Positions 24,193-34,199 of a stretch of 64,000 bases of DNA are shown here, piece by piece. This stretch comes from Argentina anserina (taxonomy: Eukaryota > Streptophyta > Magnoliopsida > Rosales > Rosaceae), in NCBI RefSeq assembly GCF_933775445.1, contig NC_065872.1:12834001-12898000 (forward strand), written 5' to 3'. A model generated the notes under the pieces. That model saw only the letters and a list, made by a program, of their open reading frames with translations. It made no database searches and was not told the origin of the DNA. Position 1 is the first letter of the stretch, and the number at the start of each line of letters is the position of its first letter. The position numbers and the translations under genes were made by a program.

Positions 24193-24745
24193 TCACTTTC
24201 TTCCGGCTGAAACTCGCGCTTTGGCTTTTACCTCAGAGTCCTACAACCATTCAAGCATGTAGCACTGTAAGTTTGATCTTTCCGGCCTTCATGCAGAGAA
24301 CAATGTGAAGCAATTCAGTATGTTTACCTGGGGCAAATGGAGATAAATGTGGTTCTTTGCTGTAGCAGGATTATGATTTTCTGCACCCTTGCTCCAATCG
24401 TAGCAAACCTACACACACCGATTTAAGAAAAGAATTTTAATGTATTGCATGGATAATGTGATATATCTGGAGTGTTTGTCATTGTACCCAAGTTTATGAT
24501 TGGTGAAAGAGGATTACCGCATATGCATATATGGAACCGTCTTGATTGAATGTACTGCAAGGTATAGGCTGACTGCACCTTGCCATTGCCTGAATTTCAG
24601 AAAAACCACTGTTAGACACATTCTATAACTTAAAAAGATGACCAGATGTAACCAAGATGGACAGGGTTTAAAATATAATTGATCCGGATTTGAAGAAAAC
24701 AGAGTAAAAGATCAGCTTTACAGCAACTCCAATGATGTGTGTATG

Positions 24746-24795
<50 letters not shown>

Positions 24796-27700
24796 CCCAG
24801 AGACTACGCTTTTATGTGTTGACAAGATGCATAAAAAACATAAAAGATTAACCTTAAGTCTTTGTTTGCTGTCCTTGTCCCAAAAATTGAAAGAACCATC
24901 AGACCCAGCGGTAGCAAATGTGTGGTGCACCTGAAACGAAACACACAAAATAAGATCAAAAATGGCAACACAGAGAAATTGAAAACGGTATTCAATTAGC
25001 TTCAGAAATACATAACAAGAGACCATATGCAAACACTACTTATAGAAAATGACAAAAAAAAACTCAAGCATTTCAGGCATGATTTTAAAGTAAAACAAAT
25101 CATGCCTGTTCATATGTACTTTTTCAGTCTTCTAACACACTGTCTTGAAAAATATATGAGAATAAAAGGAACAGCAACACAAATTTACCGGATGGAAATT
25201 CAGTGAGTTGACAGAGTATATATCATTCCCCTCCCTGTGGCATTTGAAGGTGAAGTTTTTGGATGATTGTGTCTCCTCCAGGTGATGCACACCAACCCTC
25301 CCCTCAATAGATCCAACCTGGTCATAACAGATGGACATAATAATAATTAATTTATATTCAAAAAGGAATTGAGGATAATAGTTTTTACTTTTTAGCAAAA
25401 ACAAACAGTATGCATTAACATGTATCAAATTCTAATGATGAGTGGAACTGTGGAAGTGATGCAATTGTTGTAGTGTACATAGATTACACATTTGGTTGGG
25501 AGCATTAGGATTGATAAGAGGCTAAGAAAGGAATACATCAATTAGGGATTTGGAAAGGAATTGAGTAACTATACACAATACCCACTTTCTTGATTTATTC
25601 TAATCCAAAGGTTCGATCAACTAAATTAGCTAATGTAATATTGAATTATTGACCATCTCCCTAAAGTAATTCTTAGTTTTGGTGAGAGCTGATTTCATAA
25701 TCACAATCTAGAATCAAGCATGCAATTGTGAAGCGATAGCTAAACAGGCTAAATACTTGGTCTGAACAAAGCCTATACATGGCACTGTTGTTTAAATCTG
25801 TGTCTGTACAAATAATTCAAGTATACATGCAGGAACACATTAACATGCTTGCTTAATTCATGAATATGAACTAAAAAGGGAATGTCACAAACCATCACAT
25901 TCCACGTACAGGAATAAGAGAACCAAGGTTAACAACCAAACAACAATTCCCATAAAAATGCCTAATTTGAAGGGAATATAAAAGCTCTGCTCCAGTCGCA
26001 TTGGCAGCATTTTAACCAAAACATTCCACTACAAAGAGTCATACTGACTAAGCTCACAGATGTTTATGGAGATGGTATGTTTTATGTTCAATGAGCGATT
26101 TCATGGAGATTTTTCAGTTTGTCAATAAAAGCAATAATTGTCGAACTGGCTACTTTACAAGACAAACACAATCACACACATATAAGTGGGGAAGAGATGA
26201 AACTTGTTGATATACCAATAATAATACTTACCAGGAATCCTTGCTGATCAGGAAATGCAGCAACACACCTTGTCTGAAACTTTAGGGGAGATGTAATTCT
26301 CTTGAACTCTTTCTGTTAGTAATTGAAAATAATAAATATAGTTAGCAAGAAACATACATGGAGGAAAAGGCAATTACATATGAAAAACAAGTAACTTTAT
26401 GATTAGAAATGATTAACAGAGTTAAAAAATAAAATACTACAAGTTTATACTCAACCAGGCCCAATTGACAAATAAGAGTTACAGAGGCTGAGATATAAAT
26501 AATTCTAAATAAAGCTACAATGAGACCAGGTATAAGTTCCTATTGTCTCTGTACATGTCTGATGACTCCACTTTTGAGAAACCAACATAGACACTCTTAG
26601 GGTACAATAGAAACACACTGAAATAAGCTCATCATGATGCCAAAATTTCTTCCTGATTGAATAAGTCAATAAGAAAATCCTTGTCTGACCCACAAAAACT
26701 AAAGCGTAAACATATATATTCCTGGAAGCCGGGACCAATAAATTCATCAAAGTAAATAAGCCTTTTTGTAAATTTTATTCTTGTAAAATCATAAAGGTAA
26801 AATAATTATAATCTGGTGACTTTCTCAAATCTAAATATTACCTCAGGGCTCTGCAAGTTATAAATAATAATATTTCTATCTGCCGTCCCTACAACCATGA
26901 GAGACTTGTTCACGGATAGTGCATAGCAGCGTTCAGGGAGTGGTTGAGTGTGCACTGGGTTTTGTTGCCTTGTATCCCAATACCTGGAGACAGGCAGAAA
27001 AAAAGTTAACTAAGAAAAGCAGAAGGCCTGACAATTCAGGCAACATAAGTGATATCTAACCAATCTGATACAAAACAAAACAATACAAAACAAGGTAGAA
27101 GAGACACTATTGTAATATGTGTTAGAGAATGAGGGGCATTGGGTAATAGAAGATATCTAGGAGCAAAGGGTTGTAAGCTCAACTCAACTATTGCGCATAA
27201 TCTTATTAAATTTTCTGATAAAACACCATATATTGATGGAGTATAATTTTTGCGGAAGCTCATAACATTTTAGAACGACTACTATGTATCACTTACTTTA
27301 GAGTCTTGTCCATGCTTCCGGTGACTAAGACATTCTTTTCGGAGATCCAAGCCATATCTTTAATGGGGGCCTCATGCGCAGCAACAGTCATGGTTTGGTT
27401 TGTAGCCAATGACCACATCTTAGCTTGCTTGTCACAGCCTCCAGAGAAGACAGTTGCCCCATCATCCTTCCAAGCTGAGCACAAAACCTACATTGGTAAT
27501 CATATATCACTCTTCATAACCACATAAGAATCATACTTTACCTATCGCTAAAATTTATATTGAACTACACAACGGCTTTGGAGCACAAAACAGACACAAT
27601 TTTCCAAATGCAAATTTTACAAAGTAAAGACCCACCATCTACCACATAAACTATACAATCTACTTCCACAGGCAATTCACATTAAACTCAACACATCCTA

Positions 27701-28033
27701 AACCACCATGTCGATCCATAATTCCTTTATGCGATGTAGTTTAACTAGACATCGGAACTCACGCTTGAGAACCAAAAAATCAAAGTAGTTCATTGTAACA
27801 TATAGAGTCCACAAAACAATCAAACAATACAAGATCGAGAAACTGCCATACCGGTTGGTCGTGCGCAATCATTCCCTTGGGCACACTAGCGAGATTCTGT
27901 CCACTCTGTTGTATCTCCCAGCATCGAACCTGAACAAAACACACCACATAAACATATATGTTAACTTCATACAATGTAATCACAAAAAATAAATAATTGA
28001 ACCGAAAATAAAATAAAAACTCAATGAAACTGA

Positions 28034-28073
<40 letters not shown>

Positions 28074-28321
28074 GAGACCTGGTTGTCCCAGGAGGTGGCG
28101 ACGAGGTGGTTGGCTTTGGAGCTAAAGCTGAGGCTCGAAATGGCGTCGTTTGGAGGTTCAGAAACCTTATTCCAAATCCAAATTACACAAATTTATCAAA
28201 CAAAATATAAACATTCACCAATAAAATCGGTAAAAAATCAAAACTTTGGAATCGAATATACCTCAAAGGACTTGTTGGGATTCGCGTTCTGATTGGTGGG
28301 CGCCGCCATAAAGCCCGACAT
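24193..28321 (-). CDS. RAE1: RAE1-like mRNA export factor, WD40 protein, 348 aa
   Basis: Nuclear-pore-associated beta-propeller that works with NUP98 in mRNA export. Exons on the minus strand: 28321-28262, 28165-28079, 27929-27852, 27487-27297, 26983-26842, 26312-26232, 25317-25189, 24930-24853, 24589-24518, 24408-24328 and 24240-24193; total 1047 nt. The start encodes MSGFMAAPTNQNANPNKSFE. WD-type blades follow: ATSWDNQVRCWEIQ, SGGCDKQAKMWSL, VTGSMDKTLKYWD, then VVGTADRNIIIYNL and ATAGSDGSFNFWDKDSKQRL. GRVGVHHLEE and FKCHREGNDIYSVNSLNFHP are also characteristic. Length matches the Arabidopsis protein (349 aa). Two GA microsatellites occur in introns. The model is clean, with no odd splice sites. 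Confidence 0.96.
24748..24793. repeat. (GA)n microsatellite in a RAE1 intron
   Basis: About 23 uninterrupted GA dinucleotides. The overlapping frames encoding RERERE or SLSLSL are artefacts. Confidence 0.97.
28036..28070. repeat. (GA)n microsatellite in RAE1 intron 2
   Basis: About 17 GA dinucleotides, on the intron side of the donor at the end of exon 2. Confidence 0.95.
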
Positions 28322-28499
28322 TGCTGAAGCTTCTGTTGCTACTGCTCAAGAAAAAGACCAAACAGCAAAACCGAAAGAGAGAGACAAGAGAGTTGAATTG
28401 GGTTTTGGTCTTTTGAGATTTTGGAGGGGTTTAAATGGGAGGCGAGGTTTAAGAGATTAGCTTAGGTTTCATGGTCGTGTCGGGTTAGCGTAGATTTTA

Positions 28500-29967
28500 C
28501 GAGAATCGTATCTCTTTCGATTTTTCGAATGCTGGAGCGGGAGCAGCGGCTGGGTTTGGCTTTTTACTATTTTCTTCTGGATTTTATCGAGTTGGAAGTG
28601 TAATTTTGAATGACGGCCTATTTGCATTTTGGCCCCCTCAATCTAACTCATCCCTATCATGTTTATTTTTATTTGTTAATTTGAGTACTTGAACATTATG
28701 GTAACACCTCATGAGTCGTGACACAAGTTGTATTTGGTGTAGCTGGGCTTATAAAAAAATTGATTTATGATGATTTCTGAAAATAAGTGACTGATAAATA
28801 AAGTAACTGACTGTTTGGTAAACTGGCATATATAAGTGGCTACTAGTGGCAAAAACAATGACAAAACGTTTAGTAAACTCAAACTGGCTATGTTTTTAAT
28901 TTGTCAAATGATCAATTTGGACATGTAAGATAATTTTGGATCAATTTTAGTTTAAGACAATGCATAAAAATATCTAACATATTAATATTGGATAGTTTTT
29001 AAATTATCTTAAACCAATATATTTTTATATTAAAATTTGATTTTGATTAGGATCATGTCAATACATAAATACTTAATCACATGCATTCATCAAATTTTGA
29101 GCAATCATGTTTCTTAATACTAGCCTTCATGCACGCGCCTTGCGCCTGCGGAATAGCTGCTCTCATGCGGGTGCTTGTTTCGTTTTCTCATTCGTCATTA
29201 TGTGTGCATGTACCAGTCTTGTTACAACTATTTTGTGGTTGGTTTTTGTAATAATTTAGTTAGAGAAATCTCCTTTGAGCACCAACGATTTTATTAATAA
29301 AGCGAAAAATAATACATTTAGTCAGGAGGTGTACAACAGCCTTTACCCTCTGGAAATCTCAACCCCAATGAATTTAAATAAAAAAAAACTTATGAGAAAC
29401 CTCCACTCCAATTACTGGGATTCGTACAATATACAATGAAATCTCCACTTACAAAAGCTTCTCACTACCAACTGATTTTGATCGAAATTTGTAGTTTCCA
29501 TATTAATGCCATCTTTCTCTTTGCTGAGCATATTTCTACGTTGCCTTTCCAACTCTAGTCCATGTAGGTATATGTCTCCATTTATTGTAAACCACAAAAG
29601 CATTAGAAGAATAATGAACAATTTAAAAAAGTACTAAAATTATGACTTGAGCATTTACCTGATCTTCATCAGATGGTGGATGAGATTTTGATGACAGCGC
29701 CACTCCGTTCAGTAGGCAAATTACTAATATTGTTGTACATAATGTCAATGTTTGATATAATTGAAAATAATTAAGCAAAGCAATCTCAAAAGGTTGCCTA
29801 AAGACAAAATGAATTTATTCAACCCAAAAAAGTAAAAAATCTAAGACTCCTACCATTTCCAACCCTCATTCACTACGGCTAATAGACTCTGACTACAACT
29901 CAGGATCCTAGTGAGCATATGTCTTATCAATATGAACCCAACCAGCACACTCATTTAGGGTCATGAC
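28500..29967. other. RAE1 upstream spacer, with a fragment of the CID-gene 3' end
   Basis: Mostly unrecognised AT-rich sequence. Positions 28660-28704 (ending acttgaacattatgg) match the 3' end of CID gene copy 2 at 48987-49025 over about 40 bases with roughly three differences. The nearest corresponding sequence in copy 1 is at 38405-38450. No gene is supported here. Confidence 0.5.
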
Positions 29968-30491
29968 CAGTGTTCGAAATATCGGATATATCGGCCGATA
30001 TATCACCGATATTTTGAATCCGATACGATAAGGATATATCATTTAAATTTTATCGGTCAACGCAGAAATGATGGTCAACGGTTAAACTTTGATTTTTTTT
30101 TTCAATTTTTTTTTAATTTTTAAATATTTATTTCCTCTCTTTTTTAAAAAAATTATATTTTTTTCTTCATTTTTTCATATATGTTTTAAATTTATATATA
30201 TATATATTATAAATATATATGATGAATTTCAAGTCTAAATATTCATTCTTATATACTTATTTTTATTATTAGATGTCGTTCGTGTATTTTAATTGTCACA
30301 AAATCAATTATTTATTTTCTTTAGTTTACTTAGTACCGTTTTTTAGTTTATTTGGTGCATATTGAAGTATAATTTTATAAATTTTATTGAAAGAAACAAA
30401 TCTGATAAAACCGATATATATCGATATATCTCCGATATATCGTTTTATCCATCGACCGATACGATACTGATAAACGATATTTAGACCATTG
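29968..30491. mobile_element. hAT-type MITE with atatcg-rich ends
   Basis: Ends cagtgttcgaaatatcgg and cgatatttagaccattg are imperfect inverted repeats. An exact 8-bp palindromic duplication gtcatgac flanks it (29960-29967 and 30492-30499). The interior is AT-rich and non-coding. Its end sequence resembles those of the elements at 5494-6113 and 39350-44856, so they may belong to one superfamily. Confidence 0.85.
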
Positions 30492-30499
30492 GTCATGAC

Positions 30500-31390
30500 G
30501 CAATAGGCAGATAAACATTTTTTTTTGTCAATGATAGTAGAGTATATATGCATGGACTTTAATTCTACTATTATCTTTAAAAGCTACTAATTGCCATCTC
30601 CCAGAGGAAAACAAATGGTCAAAAACTACATTCTACTTGATGAACAATTAAGTAAAACTGTGATAAGAGTGTATAGAGGAGACTGAACAAATATGTGAAT
30701 GCCAGAAAAAAAAAACAACAGAGAAACTTAACTCAGTGATGATTCAGCAAAAATTCAATCCTCAATGAAATTCCCTTTCTGCAAGATTATAGATGGGAAA
30801 ATTATGATCTTATCCTTACATGTCAAGATTATAGAGACACAATTAAATGAATGCTGAATTGTTCTTAATTGTAAACTCTTAATGGGATGGCAAAAAGTCT
30901 GAATCGAAAATAATTATAAAATCACGTACCAAAATGTTGTAAATTGATGTAGTAACCCATCATAGAGATCGCAGCATCCAACATCTTTTGTCGTGTATGT
31001 AATATCAATTTGAAGAAACTAGCAAAGCAACATAGCACAACAGAATAATATAGTTTCTACCCATTTATCTAAAGAAGCATACGAATTGGCTACGGAGTTT
31101 GGGAAATCTCTCTCATATGATGTTGCAGCAAAGAAGACGCATGTACCAAAAAACAAATTGACCGAGTAATGGTAACTGAACGTGCCAGTACTCTCAAAAA
31201 CCATGGCAAACAAATTTGACATTCTGTTAATCAGTTTTCATGTTTGTAACACTCGAATTTAAGATTATGTTGGTAGTCACTATAGGAACATTCAAACATG
31301 ACTTCAAACATATAGGTCATGTTATCAACCACACACACGTACACAATTAACAATTGAGAAATCAGTCATGAATTTCCAGTTATAATGATT
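30500..31390. other. Unassigned AT-rich spacer
   Basis: Nothing recognised apart from short accidental frames. Confidence 0.4.
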
Positions 31391-34030
31391 CACTACACCA
31401 TAAGACATCATTCATAGCGGCTGAAAATCGCTATGAGACAGTCTCATATCGTTTTAAGAAACGCTATGCCAGCGCCTGTTATAATAGGTTTGCGGCTTTA
31501 CATAGCGCTTCGGGAATCGCTATTAAAAGACATCCAATAATAGCGTTTTCATGTTGCTATAAAAAAAGTCTACAATAGCGTTTGTGTACAGCTATGAAAA
31601 ATATCTTCCATAGCAATTCGTAAAACGCTGTAAGTTTGTTTCTATTCATAGCGTTTAACCAGTGCTATTGTCTTACATTCGATAGCGTTTTGATTCCTAT
31701 AATAGCATTTCAACGAATGCCGTCATTCAACTGTCAATTTTAAGCAATATATTGCTCACTTCTTATAGCTTTTTTTAGTTATGTCATATAAACCTTCAAG
31801 ATTGAACCAAAATCAGCTTCAAATTATGACAACCATACAAGCACATACTTCATTTAAAGGTTCAAAATGATACATAACCAATTCAACACAAATGTTCCAC
31901 CTGGGAATAGAGTTTTAATATATTCCAACATGGACAACTAGAAATTAAACATAGTACACAACAACAACAACAACAACCAACTTTGCTGCATTACATGACT
32001 TGAAAGAGCTGATCATCTTCAACTATAGACTAGTGCAGTATTGCTGCAAAAATAAAAAACAACAGCACCAATAATCAGAGCAGATCCTAGAGCCATGAAT
32101 ATATGACATAATACAGAAAACAACAACACCAACAATGGAAAATCCTATATATAGACATGAATATATGGACTGAAAACAAAACTGAACAATCAGAATGTAA
32201 ACAATAGTCCCAACCATCTTAACTTTTGTTAGATGAACAGCAAAAAATCATTACATGTAATCCTACATCAAGTGCAAGTGCAATATGTGAATAAAGAGTT
32301 TGATAATATAAAGTCATGCATAAGAGAGTTTTGGCACTTTCTTGACCACAACAACGACAACATTTAAAGTTATCAATAATTGGATCAAATATGTAAAACA
32401 TACCAGCTAATATATTTTCAAAGCATAACAACTTTGTCCGATGGCCAAGCAATTGTAGTACCAACAGCATCTTCGATGCATTCTAACTTAGATGTTTGCC
32501 TCCAAAGTGATGCATCAGGGATCTTAGGGATATCAACCCAAACTCGTATAGCATTAGGACCTAAAGGAACAAAATAAACAAGCTGGTTCGGATCACCTGA
32601 AGACCAACGACCTTCAGCAACTACCTTTCCCGAGCCACTCAAATCTAACAAGTTGCAGTTTTTCTTTGTGTTGTTCACACTCTAGCAACAATATAAACAT
32701 AATGATATCAGTTACATAAAAGAACCAAATACAATCAAATATCAAAACAATGATAGTAATATCAACAAAAAGGATTACCGAAGGAGATGATATGGTTGCA
32801 GCTTCCTCAATATTAATTGAGATATTTTCCAAAACAACATTGTCAACAGGTCATGCTACTTTAGAGCCAACATCATCTCCAATATATATCATGTTAGGCG
32901 CAAGCCTCCATAAAAATGCTTTAGGACTTGTTGGGATATCAACCCAAATCATCATGGCATTAGGTCCAAGAGGAATATCATTAACAAGCATTTTTGGATC
33001 ATTAGAAACCCAACGACCTTTAGCAACTATTTCATTCTTTCCAGTCCAATCGAAAACTTTGCACTTAATCTACCAATTAATGAAAACAAGAGAAAATGAC
33101 TTCAGTACATATAAAAACTCTCACAACAAGTAAAAAATCAGTTTGTGAAAAATTCATTAGCAGATGCATAGATATATTGTCTTCATTCTCAGATTGCTGA
33201 TTGATTTGCAAGAGCACCTTATCAGTTGGCCACGCTATAGTCTTACCCTCAGCTTGTTGCATGTAGAACATATTAGTTGCATGCCTCCAAAGAAAAGCTT
33301 ATGGTTTCTTTGGAATGTCTACCCTCACTTTCACTGCATTAGGTCCAAGAGGAATATCATTTACAAGCTCATTTGGGTCACTGGAACACCAACATCCTTC
33401 GACTACAATCTCATCTTTTCCACACCAATTTAAAAGCTTGCACTTGTCATGAGGTTTAAGGCTCATACTCTACAACATATCAGAACATAATTACTGATAC
33501 AACTCTATCTTGATCATAACACATTTAATTTAAAGGTGCTAAACATAACAACAAACCAAAAAAATAATAATAATAATGACATGCAATATAATTGACTTGG
33601 TTACCAAATGACTGGTCTTATTAGCTTGAGGCTCATTCTGCTCATTTTCAGCTTCCTTACTCTGCATTGTCAAACGACAATAGACAAAAAAAACTAAGTT
33701 AATTACAGTAAAGTTATTTAATGTTGTATCACATTTTAACTTTAAAACATAAATCTACATTCTTATTTACCTGATTATTTGCAATTAATTTATGGACTAC
33801 GGTTTCCAAATCCTGTATTCTATTTTGAACTTCAGAGTTTTCTTCTTTCAGCTGAAGCACATGCTTGTCCCTAGACTATAAGAATGATACTTTGCTTATA
33901 GTAACTCCTCTTCCCATTCCCCTTAATCTTTCAGATCTATCTTTTCCTAAGACTTGAGAAAGAGCATCTTCTCTCACATTAGTTGATAAGGATGAAGGTA
34001 TAACACTTTCAATTTTGTTTATCTGATCCT
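31391..34030 (-). mobile_element. Decayed CACTA (En/Spm) element, one terminus present
   Basis: At 31391 the text cactacaccataagacatc gives the CACTA terminus. About 340 bp follow in which tagcg or its complement cgcta recurs many times in both orientations, the sub-terminal repeat pattern of CACTA elements. Coding remnants on the minus strand (32418-34017) fit this class. The opposite terminus was not found, so the element is truncated near 34030, where sequence belonging to or flanking the hAT element begins. Confidence 0.75.
32418..34017 (-). pseudogene. CACTA ORF remnant: Transposase_24-like segment and three DUF8039-like repeats
   Basis: Read on the minus strand from 34017. First comes a segment resembling plant En/Spm Transposase_24 proteins (DALSQVLGKDRSERLRGMGR) with a stop soon after, then a coiled coil (LQLKEENSEVQNRIQDLE). 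Three homologous blocks follow at about 33440-33205, 33070-32830 and 32669-32418, each with the pattern GxW-S-DPN-LV--PLGPNA--VWVDIPK. The last block is the best preserved (VAEGRWSSGDPNQLVYFVPL). The first and second blocks each contain an in-frame stop. Product names rely on memory of the families. Confidence 0.7.
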
Positions 34031-34090
34031 AAAAGAAGCAACATACATGTATAAAATTTTATAATAACAATTCACATATACAATTTTATA

Positions 34091-34198
34091 ATATTGATAT
34101 ATAATTCTAATTCAAATATAGTGCCATAGGATATCAGCTCAGTCAATGACGATTTAATAGGATATCACGGTTCATTGAATAGAATTATATATCAATAT
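34091..34198. repeat. Short foldback (inverted repeat of about 24 bp arms)
   Basis: Arm atatataattctaattcaa (34096-34115) pairs with ttgaatagaattatatat (34175-34192) around a loop of about 60 bases. It may be a very small MITE or a structural part of the neighbouring hAT element. Confidence 0.6.
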
Positions 34199-34199
34199 A

